Source: an uncultured Bacillota bacterium (lineage in GTDB: Bacteria; Bacillota; Clostridia; Peptostreptococcales; Anaerovoracaceae). Taken from it: a stretch of 8,456 bases of DNA. A program made the translations under genes and the position numbers. A model generated the notes under the pieces. The model made no database searches and was not told the origin of the DNA. It saw only the letters and a program-made list of their open reading frames with translations. The stretch lies in NCBI GenBank assembly GCA_947302945.1, contig CAMYWZ010000036.1:1-8456 (forward strand), given 5' to 3'. This document shows, in pieces, positions 1-5,333 of this stretch; position 1 is the stretch's first letter; every line of letters starts with the position of its first letter.

Positions 1-360
1 GGTCTCTATAACAACATGGCGCTCACGCTTGCGGATCTGGGCAGATTCACGGAGGCTGCCGAAATGTTCGGAAGAGCCCTCGAGGAGATGCGCAAGATAA
101 AAGGCTCGGAGGCCGAGCAGGCCGTCACCTGGCTCAACCTTGCGGATCTTGCCGTCATGGAAAAGGGCCTTGAGGCTGCGGAAGAAGAGACGTACAGCTG
201 CTGCGCAAAGGCGGTCGAACTTCTGGACGCGGACCTCCCGCGGGACGGTAACTACGCCTTCTACTGCGAAAAGTGCGCCCCGGTCTTCGAATACTACGGC
301 TTCTTCATGGTAGCGGATATCCTGCAGACCAGGGCAAAGGAGATCTATGAAAGGCCTTGA
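1..360 (+). CDS. Tetratricopeptide-repeat protein, C-terminal part (5' end outside window)
   Basis: The reading frame is open from base 1 and ends with TGA at 358-360, so only the last 119 residues are present. An ATG lies at 16, but the residues before it (GLYNN) complete a TPR helix pattern of the type xxYNNxAxxxxxxGRFxEAxxxFxxAL, so the protein almost certainly starts upstream. One clear TPR (about residues 1-34 of the fragment) and a second degenerate one (from about residue 40, with WLNLADL and later AVELL) are visible. The C-terminal part is rich in Cys and aromatic residues and ends in a helix (ADILQTRAKEIYERP). TPR units mediate protein-protein contacts; no catalytic domain is visible here. 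The stop overlaps the start of the following DUF4037 gene by 14 bases, so the two are translationally coupled and probably work together. The partner and function are unknown. Confidence 0.8.
   Translation, partial: GLYNNMALTLADLGRFTEAAEMFGRALEEMRKIKGSEAEQAVTWLNLADLAVMEKGLEAAEEETYSCCAKAVELLDADLPRDGNYAFYCEKCAPVFEYYGFFMVADILQTRAKEIYERP
336..342 (+). promoter_or_regulatory. Ribosome binding site of the DUF4037 gene, inside the TPR gene
   Basis: AAAGGAG lies four bases before the ATG at 347, within the last codons of the TPR gene. It supports the overlapping start at 347 for the next gene. Confidence 0.6.
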
Positions 361-1288
361 GCTTTCAAAACAGTATTATGAAGTCTACGGGGAACCCATG
401 CTCAGAGAAAGGTTCCCCGAACTTTTGGACAGGATAGCTGTCGGCTTATGCGGCAGCGGTTCGGAATGCTTCGGCTTTGACGACGAAGTCTCCAAAGATC
501 ACGACATGGAGCCGGGTTTCTGCATATTCCTTCCCGGCGAGGATGTTGTGGACAGGCGCACTGCTTTTCTTCTCGAGAGGGCTTATTCAGAGCTTCCCAA
601 GGATTTTGGAGGCCTTAAAAGAAGCCTTATGGCTCCTGCCGGAGGAAGAAGGCTCGGGCCTGTAAGATCAGCGGATTTCTTTGCCGCAAGGACTGGTCTG
701 GATCATGTTCCGGAAAACTATGCGGAGTGGCTTTTGATACCCGAATACGCTCTGGCTGAAGCCGTAAACGGCGAAGTGTTTTACGACGGCTATGGCGAAT
801 TCACATCCATCAGAAACGCACTTAAGAACATGCCCGAAGATGTCAGGCTCAAGAAGCTTGCCGGGCGCCTTATGATGATGTCCCAGAGCGGCAGGTACAA
901 CTTCGAGCGCTGCACCCGCCACAAAGAGAATGCAGCCGCCCAGCTCGCGGTAAACGAATTCGTGCAGCATGCCCTTCAGGCTGCTTTCCTTCTGAACAAA
1001 GCCTATGCGCCGTTCTACAAATGGGTGTTCAGGGCACTGCGGCAGCAGCCGCTGCTTTCGGAGCTTGCGGATCCACTGGAGTATCTCCTCTGCGGCATCA
1101 ACGGAGAAGCCTCCTTTGACAGCCGCATGTTCACGATAGAAGAAGTCTGCGCGGCAACCGCAGGCTGCGCAAGAGAGCAGGGGATATCCGACAATCTCTG
1201 CGACGACATCGAAAAGGACGCCTGGTCCATCAATGGTCATATAAAAGATCCTGACCTGAGGAACATGAGCATACTTGCAGCGGTATAG
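347..1288 (+). CDS. DUF4037 domain protein, nucleotidyltransferase-like
   Basis: This is a complete soluble protein of 313 residues. Near the N-terminus, residues 36-53 read as a nucleotidyltransferase-fold signature: GSGS (36-39) followed by acidic residues D45, D46, D51 and D53 (the last two as DHD). This matches the GS...DxD metal-site pattern of the polymerase-beta-like fold. The remainder resembles the DUF4037 C-terminal half, with the segment around LLIPEYALAEAVNGEVF (residues 127-143), a helical region RLMMMSQSGRYNF, and HALQAAFLLNKAYAPFYKW as an all-helical part. The start at 347 has a good ribosome site and overlaps the TPR gene, so the two form an operon. In this family a role in nucleotidyl transfer is presumed from the fold; the substrate is not known. 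The family call rests on motif recall and is fairly secure; the function is not. Confidence 0.75.
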   Translation: MKGLELSKQYYEVYGEPMLRERFPELLDRIAVGLCGSGSECFGFDDEVSKDHDMEPGFCIFLPGEDVVDRRTAFLLERAYSELPKDFGGLKRSLMAPAGGRRLGPVRSADFFAARTGLDHVPENYAEWLLIPEYALAEAVNGEVFYDGYGEFTSIRNALKNMPEDVRLKKLAGRLMMMSQSGRYNFERCTRHKENAAAQLAVNEFVQHALQAAFLLNKAYAPFYKWVFRALRQQPLLSELADPLEYLLCGINGEASFDSRMFTIEEVCAATAGCAREQGISDNLCDDIEKDAWSINGHIKDPDLRNMSILAAV

Positions 1289-1297
1289 ACAAAAAGT

Positions 1298-1328
1298 AAC
1301 ACCGGCCTCCGAAATGGGGGCCGGCGTT
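1298..1328. terminator. Hairpin terminator between convergent genes
   Basis: The arms 1298-1310 and 1316-1328 form a 13-position stem around the GGCC core, with one A-C mismatch (1301/1325) and one T-G wobble (1308/1318), closed by the loop GAAAT. The A-run at 1291-1295 becomes a T-run after the stem on the minus strand, so it best serves the minus-strand dehydratase gene (stop at 1369). On the plus strand the flank (GTTGTTATGTTC) is only moderately T-rich, so termination of the DUF4037 transcript there is probable but weaker. Confidence 0.65.
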
Positions 1329-1368
1329 GTTATGTTCATTGTTCATCGATAGGAGGTGATGAAGATTT

Positions 1369-2565
1369 TTACTGAAGTGTGTAGATAGTAGCTTCCTGGA
1401 GAGCCTTTTCTGAGAGCTCCTGGCCGATTCCCGGACGGTCGGGGACGTCGTAGTAGCCGTTTACGGGTTTGATGTCCTCGTACATTCCCAGATCCCTCAT
1501 GTCCTTCTTGATGGCGCCTTCGTGCACCTCGTGGATGAGGAAGTTGGGGATGACTGCTTCCACGTGGAGGCTGGCAGCGGTAGCGATGGGGCCGCCGCAG
1601 ATGTGCAGCTGAACTGCAGCATCGTAGATGTTGGCCATGTCGCAGATCTTCTTGGTCTCGGAGATGCCTCCGCAGATGGTAAGATCGGGCTGGATGACCT
1701 GGAGAACGTGCTTTTCAAGGAACTGCCTGAATCCCCAGCGGGTGTAGATGCGCTCGCCGCTTGCGAGAGCGATGTTGGGGAGGGCTTTGTGGATCTCGAG
1801 CATGTTGTCCACGTTGAGCGGGTTGCAGGGCTCTTCGTAGTAGTAGATCTCGAGGGGTTCAAGGCACTTGCCGAGCTGGATACCGGTGTTCATGTCGGGG
1901 TAGGAGTGGGTCTCGATTATGATGTCGATGTCCTTGCCGCCGACCTTTCTCATGGCTTCTGTGCGCTTGTAGCAGGTGTCGAGCATCTTGGCGTTGAGCT
2001 TGCCGCGCATCTTCCAGTTGGGGTTGTTGGCTTCTCTGGCCCACTTGCCTTCGTCGGTGACGCCCATGGGGTCTACCTTTATGGCGTCGTAGCCGTCCTT
2101 GAGGGCGTCTTCGGTGGCCTTGGCGTAGTCCTTGGGATCGGTGAGGAAGAGGTGTTCCGGGCCCCAGCCGAACTGCAGCTGGCTTGCGTAAGCGCGGATC
2201 TTCTCGTTGGTCTTGCCGCCGAGGAGCTGGTAGACGGGCATCTTGTAGGCTTTTCCTACGATATCCCACAGAGCGGTGTCGATGGCGCTCATTCCGGCGT
2301 TGATGACGGTGCCGCCGCCCATGCCCCAGAAGGTGGAGCGGAAGATGGTCTCCCAGATGGCTTCCGGCTTGAGGGGATCCATGCCTATGATGAGCTGTCC
2401 GTAATCTCTTGCGATGCCGACAGCTGCGTAGTGAGCGGTACCGTAGGAGAGACCTACTTCGCCGTAGCCATAGATGTCCTTGCAGTCAGTGTTGACGCGG
2501 ACGCAGACTACCTTGCCCATAACGTTGGGTTTGCATTCTATTACATCTACGCTTGTGATTTTCAT
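1369..2565 (-). CDS. Mandelate racemase/muconate lactonizing enzyme family protein, probable acid-sugar dehydratase
   Basis: A 398-residue enolase-superfamily enzyme, predicted to abstract the proton next to a carboxylate in a Mg-dependent reaction, most likely dehydrating an aldonic or related sugar acid to a 2-keto-3-deoxy acid in the cytoplasm. The N-terminal capping domain is about residues 1-120, with a mobile loop around 78-86 (TFWGMGGGT). The barrel follows, with IKVDP at 162-166, metal-ligand candidates E218 (in IETH), E244 or E245 (in YYYEEP) and E271 (in SGER), a second base candidate H220, and a D294/H321 pair (in IQPD and QLHICGG). As I recall it, the spacing matches E. coli galactonate dehydratase (D183, H185, E209, E235, D258, H285), except that the first metal ligand is Glu instead of Asp. 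The start at 2565 is supported by TAAGGAG at 2574-2580, eight bases upstream. It has its own promoter with a GntR-type operator. The substrate is unknown; an epimerase or racemase cannot be fully excluded. Confidence 0.88.
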   Translation of the reverse strand: MKITSVDVIECKPNVMGKVVCVRVNTDCKDIYGYGEVGLSYGTAHYAAVGIARDYGQLIIGMDPLKPEAIWETIFRSTFWGMGGGTVINAGMSAIDTALWDIVGKAYKMPVYQLLGGKTNEKIRAYASQLQFGWGPEHLFLTDPKDYAKATEDALKDGYDAIKVDPMGVTDEGKWAREANNPNWKMRGKLNAKMLDTCYKRTEAMRKVGGKDIDIIIETHSYPDMNTGIQLGKCLEPLEIYYYEEPCNPLNVDNMLEIHKALPNIALASGERIYTRWGFRQFLEKHVLQVIQPDLTICGGISETKKICDMANIYDAAVQLHICGGPIATAASLHVEAVIPNFLIHEVHEGAIKKDMRDLGMYEDIKPVNGYYDVPDRPGIGQELSEKALQEATIYTLQ

Positions 2566-2573
2566 TGAATATA

Positions 2574-2580
2574 CTCCTTA
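2574..2580 (-). promoter_or_regulatory. Ribosome binding site of the dehydratase gene
   Basis: On the minus strand TAAGGAG stands eight bases before the ATG (2563-2565) and fixes the start of the dehydratase. Confidence 0.75.
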
Positions 2581-2593
2581 TTAATACATGTTC

Positions 2594-2610
2594 TGATAAC
2601 GGGTGATAAC
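2594..2610. repeat. Direct repeat TGATAAC x2, one helical turn apart
   Basis: TGATAAC occurs at 2594-2600 and again at 2604-2610, separated by GGG, so the copies start exactly ten bases apart. The pair lies in the untranslated leader of the dehydratase transcript, downstream of the predicted start point. It could be a site for a second DNA-binding protein or an RNA feature, or chance; no function is established. Confidence 0.4.
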
Positions 2611-2627
2611 AGGAAATCGCATACGGA

Positions 2628-2642
2628 ACTTGTATTACAAGT
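2628..2642. promoter_or_regulatory. GntR-type operator of the dehydratase gene (perfect palindrome)
   Basis: ACTTGTA-T-TACAAGT is a perfect 7+1+7 inverted repeat containing TTGTATTACAA (2630-2640), i.e. TTGT-N3-ACAA, the half-site geometry typical of FadR-subfamily GntR regulators. It begins directly downstream of the -10 box on the minus strand, covering the expected transcription start, which suits repression. Related sites precede the regulator gene (3446-3456) and dctP (3551-3561). Confidence 0.78.
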
Positions 2643-2672
2643 ATACTACCATACAACATCAGGCTTTGTCAA
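2643..2672 (-). promoter_or_regulatory. Promoter of the dehydratase gene
   Basis: On the minus strand a perfect TTGACA -35 box (2667-2672) is followed after 18 bases by TAGTAT (2643-2648), preceded by TGG, an extended -10 (TGn). Transcription should begin around 2635-2637, giving a leader of about 70 bases. The operator palindrome abuts the -10 box. Confidence 0.75.
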
Positions 2673-2673
2673 T

Positions 2674-2703
2674 AAAAAAATCGGGTGTTTTTACCCGTTT
2701 TTT
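2674..2703. terminator. Bidirectional rho-independent terminator after the GntR gene
   Basis: The stem CGGGT (2682-2686) / ACCCG (2693-2697) with a six-base loop is flanked by seven A (2674-2680) and six T (2698-2703). Read on the minus strand it gives an A-rich lead-in, stem and a run of seven T, ten bases after the regulator stop codon. The T-run sits one base from the -35 box of the dehydratase promoter. It therefore separates regulator and dehydratase transcripts although the genes are co-directional. It could also stop plus-strand transcripts. Confidence 0.82.
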
Positions 2704-2713
2704 AAGATATTTT

Positions 2714-3427
2714 TTATGATTTCTTCTGTATGTACTCGTCGTAGACCTTCTGGCGCTTTACCGAAGCCTCCAGGAGAGAGATGAATTTGTCTATGTCCCT
2801 GTCCTTCATGGATTCGATCAGGAGCCTGTGATGGTTGAGCACCATGTCGAAGGACTTGTTGTATTCGACGGACTGGCGTACGTTCTGCTTGGTAAGGTCA
2901 GTCAGAAGGTATTCGATGGCATCATATACTATGTACATCATCTCGTTGTGGCAGCTTCTGCATATCGCGCGGTGGAAAGACGAGTCGGCGGCGAAGAAGG
3001 CGTCGAGGTCGTTGTTTTTGCAGGATTCTTCCATTTTATTATACAGACCTTCAAGGAATGCGATCTCGTCATCCAAGGTAGGGAGCTTCATCGCGAGGCG
3101 CATGCTTCCTATCTGGAGTATGTTGCGCATGTCGTTGATATCGCTGTCGGTTACATTTATAAGATTGTTCTTGAGGAGCTCCTCCAGGAAGGGCCTCATG
3201 GAGAACTTCTTTACAAAAGTGCCTTCGCCTACCCTCGTTTCCGTGATGCCCATTACATTAGATTTAAGTATAGCGGTGCGGAGAGACATACGGCTGACGC
3301 CCAGCTGGGCGGCGAGCTCGTTCTCGGAAGGGATCTTTTCACCGCGCTTCCAGTTTCCGCTTGCGATCTGTTCCTGTATGTATTCGAAGATCTGATCCGT
3401 AAGTGTGGTCCTTGACAATTTGGCCAT
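2714..3427 (-). CDS. GntR-family transcriptional regulator, FadR subfamily (FCD domain)
   Basis: A 237-residue regulator. Residues 4-73 form the GntR winged helix: RTTLTDQIFEYIQEQI, then GEKIPSENELAAQLGVSR (29-46, recognition region) and a wing ending GEGTFV (67-72). Residues 80-230 form an all-helical FCD ligand domain with candidate metal or ligand residues D148 and H152 (DSSFH) and H199 or H200 (NHHRLL). The fourth ligand, usually a His in the last helix about 22 residues later, appears to be absent (A221/S222). The frame stays open upstream to an ATG at 3529, but that extension would span the gene's own promoter. The start at 3427 has AGGAG seven bases upstream and gives the normal family N-terminus. 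The regulator probably binds the TTGT-N3-ACAR sites at its own, the dehydratase and the TRAP promoters and is released by a carboxylate inducer. Confidence 0.9.
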   Translation of the reverse strand: MAKLSRTTLTDQIFEYIQEQIASGNWKRGEKIPSENELAAQLGVSRMSLRTAILKSNVMGITETRVGEGTFVKKFSMRPFLEELLKNNLINVTDSDINDMRNILQIGSMRLAMKLPTLDDEIAFLEGLYNKMEESCKNNDLDAFFAADSSFHRAICRSCHNEMMYIVYDAIEYLLTDLTKQNVRQSVEYNKSFDMVLNHHRLLIESMKDRDIDKFISLLEASVKRQKVYDEYIQKKS

Positions 3428-3445
3428 TTGAATTCTCCTGACTGA

Positions 3446-3464
3446 CTGTAATACAACTGTACAG
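3446..3464. promoter_or_regulatory. Predicted autoregulatory GntR operator plus adjacent palindrome
   Basis: On the minus strand 3446-3456 reads TTGTATTACAG, matching the dehydratase operator core at all but the last base. Directly beside it, 3457-3464 is the perfect palindrome CTGTACAG. Both lie just downstream of the predicted start of the regulator transcript, so binding would block its own synthesis. Confidence 0.65.
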
Positions 3465-3469
3465 GCTAT

Positions 3470-3498
3470 ATTATCATCAAACTGAGGAAAATAGTCAA
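3470..3498 (-). promoter_or_regulatory. Promoter of the GntR regulator gene
   Basis: On the minus strand TTGACT (3493-3498) and GATAAT (3470-3475) are spaced by 17 bases. The expected start near 3463 gives a leader of about 36 bases to the ATG at 3427, with the operator inside it. It diverges from the dctP promoter; the two -35 boxes are 21 bases apart. Confidence 0.65.
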
Positions 3499-3519
3499 GA
3501 GTTTTTTCAAAAAAAGCTG

Positions 3520-3548
3520 TTGACATCATGAAAAGGGCGTGGTAGTAT
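3520..3548 (+). promoter_or_regulatory. Promoter of the TRAP operon
   Basis: TTGACA (3520-3525), a 17-base spacer and TAGTAT (3543-3548) make a strong sigma-A-type promoter. The block TGGTAGTATACTTGTA (3540-3555) is identical to the dehydratase promoter on the other strand (2636-2651), so -10 box and first operator half are shared. The leader to the dctP start at 3614 is about 60 bases. Confidence 0.78.
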
Positions 3549-3562
3549 ACTTGTATAACAGG
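3549..3562. promoter_or_regulatory. GntR-type operator of the TRAP operon
   Basis: ACTTGTATAACAGG contains TTGTATAACAG (3551-3561): a perfect left half (CTTGT) and a one-mismatch right half (ACAGG), with the same three-base centre as the dehydratase site. It lies immediately after the -10 box over the expected start point. Two further ATACAG copies follow at 3564-3569 and 3572-3577, eight bases apart, which may extend the site. Confidence 0.68.
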
Positions 3563-3600
3563 AATACAGTCATACAGAAACGAATCACTGAACCACTTTT

Positions 3601-3606
3601 AGGAGG
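3601..3606 (+). promoter_or_regulatory. Strong ribosome binding site of dctP
   Basis: A full AGGAGG stands seven bases before the ATG at 3614. It decides that start over an in-frame ATG at 3539, which lies within the promoter. Confidence 0.85.
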
Positions 3607-3613
3607 AAAAACA

Positions 3614-4684
3614 ATGAAAAAGATCATTTGCCTGGCACTCGCTCTGATCATGTGCCTTGCTCTCGCAGCCTGCAACAACGGCGGAAACACCAACAATGCT
3701 GCCGGCAACAACGCCGCTCCCGCGGAAAAGACAGTAACACTCAAGCTTTCATCCAATATCCCTCAGGCAGAAATCGATGCCAATGAAACAGGAATGTCCA
3801 GGGGACTCAACACCTGGGTACAGACTGTTGAAAAGGAATCCGGCGGCTCCATCAAGATCCAGGTCTATGCAGGCGCCCAGCTCGCAAGCGGAACTCAGGC
3901 AGTAGTTACCGGATGCCAGACCAACGCATTCGAGGTCGCTCATCTTTCCACAGGAAACTTCAGCACCTATACAGATGCTTTCGCTGAACTCAATGTTCCT
4001 TTCCTCTTTACCAATTTCGAAGATACCCAGACCATACTCGGCGGCGAGATAGGCAAGGATATGATGGCCAAGTTCGAGAAGGACGTCAGCGGACTTAAGG
4101 CTCTCAGCTATTTCGCGATCGGTTTCAGACAGGTCACCAACAACAATAAAGAGATCCACAGCCCCGCAGACATGAAGGGCCTCAAGATCAGAACAATGGA
4201 CGACAAGTATCAGATCGCTGCTATGGAAGCTCTCGGCGCGGCAGTTACCCCGCTGAGCATCAACGAGCTCTACAGCGGACTTCAGAGCCACCTTGTCGAT
4301 GCGCAGGAGAACCCGCTTTCCACCATCTACAACAACAAGTTCTATGAAGTTCAGAAGTACTGCTCCACCACCAACCACAGCTTCACCGTTTCCTTCATTT
4401 TCATGAACCAGAACGTTTACAACTCACTTTCCGACAATCAGAAGGCCGCTATCGACAAGGCAAACGTTGCCTGCATCTCCGCCAGTGTTGATCAGGCTAA
4501 GGTCGCAGACGGCATCTTCAAGGATAAGCTCGTTAAGGAAGGCGGAATGGTATTCACCGAACTCACTGCTGCTGAAGCAAAGACCTTCCAGGATGCATGC
4601 AAGGGTTCCGTCTGGAGCCAGGTAAAGTCTGCTATCGGCGACGCCCGCTGGACCAAGCTGACCAACGCTCTTGGCATCAAGTAA
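3614..4684 (+). CDS. dctP: TRAP transporter solute-binding lipoprotein, DctP family
   Basis: A 356-residue extracytoplasmic binding protein that captures an organic or sugar acid and delivers it to the DctQM membrane unit. Residues 1-20 are a lipoprotein signal: MKK, a hydrophobic stretch, and lipobox LAAC with the lipidated Cys at 20, followed by an Asn/Gly/Ala linker to about residue 38. The mature domain starts at TVTLKLSSNIP. Family marks include YFAIGFRQVTNNN (166-178), GLKIRTM (189-195) with R193, the arginine that normally pairs with the substrate carboxylate, and SGLQSHLVDAQENP (221-234). Isoleucine is written almost entirely as ATC, unlike the ATA-rich dctM, which suggests high expression. 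It is the first gene of the operon, with a GntR-type operator at its promoter. The arginine argues for a carboxylate substrate; the exact ligand cannot be read. Confidence 0.93.
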   Translation: MKKIICLALALIMCLALAACNNGGNTNNAAGNNAAPAEKTVTLKLSSNIPQAEIDANETGMSRGLNTWVQTVEKESGGSIKIQVYAGAQLASGTQAVVTGCQTNAFEVAHLSTGNFSTYTDAFAELNVPFLFTNFEDTQTILGGEIGKDMMAKFEKDVSGLKALSYFAIGFRQVTNNNKEIHSPADMKGLKIRTMDDKYQIAAMEALGAAVTPLSINELYSGLQSHLVDAQENPLSTIYNNKFYEVQKYCSTTNHSFTVSFIFMNQNVYNSLSDNQKAAIDKANVACISASVDQAKVADGIFKDKLVKEGGMVFTELTAAEAKTFQDACKGSVWSQVKSAIGDARWTKLTNALGIK

Positions 4685-4706
4685 TTGACTGATTCGTTGA
4701 TTTACA

Positions 4707-4740
4707 GGTATATTGCCGGACTTGTTTCCGGCAATATATC
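4707..4740 (+). other. Intercistronic RNA hairpin between dctP and dctQ
   Basis: Positions 4709-4720 and 4727-4738 form a perfect 12-bp stem (core ATTGCCGGA/TCCGGCAAT) with the loop CTTGTT, extendable by one G-T and one G-C pair to 4707/4740. No T-run follows, so it is not a standard intrinsic terminator. Its place just after a binding-protein gene suggests a 3'-end stabiliser or partial attenuator that raises dctP mRNA over dctQM mRNA. Confidence 0.75.
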
Positions 4741-4760
4741 ATATCTGAAAGGAAAAGATC

Positions 4761-5333
4761 ATGGAAAAGAAGAAATTTGACTGGAAGCACTTTCTGGTCA
4801 ATATCGATCAGTATATTTCAGCAGTGATCTTCGTTGCTATCACCATACTTCTCTTTGCTCAGGTCGTATCCAGATACGTATTCAAACACGCCTTTACCTG
4901 GGCAGAAGAGCTTGCAGTCGTTCTGTTCGTCTGGATGACCTTCTTCGGTGTGTCCAGTGCTGTAACATACAGAAAGCATCTCAGGATAGATGCTCTTCTG
5001 GACGCTGTGCCGTTCAAGGTCAAGAAGGTCCTGCTTATTATAAGCGACATCATCTTCATTGCATTCAACTGCTATCTCTGGGTGCCCTACACAAGGATAC
5101 TTCAGATGCTGGGTTCTTCCGGAACACCGCTGCTCCACTTACCTTACCGTGTAAGCTATGCTCTGGTACCGGTAATGCTCTCGATAGCAAGCATCAAGCT
5201 TGTCGCAGATATATGGAAGCTTGCGCATGAGACCGAAAAGAACCTCGGCGCGGCCAAGCCGTCCATAGATCTCGAAGCGTGCGAGAAAGAATACATCCGC
5301 CGCTGTGAAGAGAGAGGGGAGGTCGTCAAGTAA
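4761..5333 (+). CDS. dctQ: TRAP transporter small membrane subunit, DctQ family
   Basis: A 190-residue integral membrane protein, the small subunit of the TRAP transporter. Four membrane segments are visible at about residues 17-38, 46-68, 87-108 and 129-150. The family signature FTWAEEL stands at the start of the second segment (about 45-51), preceded by VVSRYVF. The C-terminal tail after about residue 152 is long, charged and cytoplasmic (ending ERGEVVK). The start at 4761 follows AAAGGA with a seven-base spacer. The stop TAA overlaps the dctM start by one base (TAATG at 5331-5335), so the two subunits are translationally coupled. DctQ pairs with DctM and is required for transport; it is not known to bind substrate on its own. 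Confidence 0.92.
   Translation: MEKKKFDWKHFLVNIDQYISAVIFVAITILLFAQVVSRYVFKHAFTWAEELAVVLFVWMTFFGVSSAVTYRKHLRIDALLDAVPFKVKKVLLIISDIIFIAFNCYLWVPYTRILQMLGSSGTPLLHLPYRVSYALVPVMLSIASIKLVADIWKLAHETEKNLGAAKPSIDLEACEKEYIRRCEERGEVVK

Noticed and set aside
668..1339. Minus-strand frame of 223 codons opposite the DUF4037 gene
   Set aside because: It would run through the convergent terminator hairpin and shows no domain; the plus strand is coding.
1522..2568. Long plus-strand frame of 348 codons opposite the dehydratase
   Set aside because: It is the antisense shadow of a clearly conserved enzyme and has a Val/Gly/Ala-rich composition without domains or a ribosome site.
3428..3529. N-terminal extension of the GntR protein to an ATG at 3529
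   Set aside because: The extra 34 residues would be encoded by the regulator's own promoter and operator; the ATG at 3427 has a good ribosome site and gives the normal family N-terminus.
3539..3613. N-terminal extension of DctP to an ATG at 3539
   Set aside because: It overlaps the -10 box and operator and would bury the lipoprotein signal; AGGAGG at 3601 supports the start at 3614.
4707..4740. Riboswitch or full terminator between dctP and dctQ
   Set aside because: There is a single simple stem with no T-run and no conserved riboswitch-like elements in a 76-base gap.
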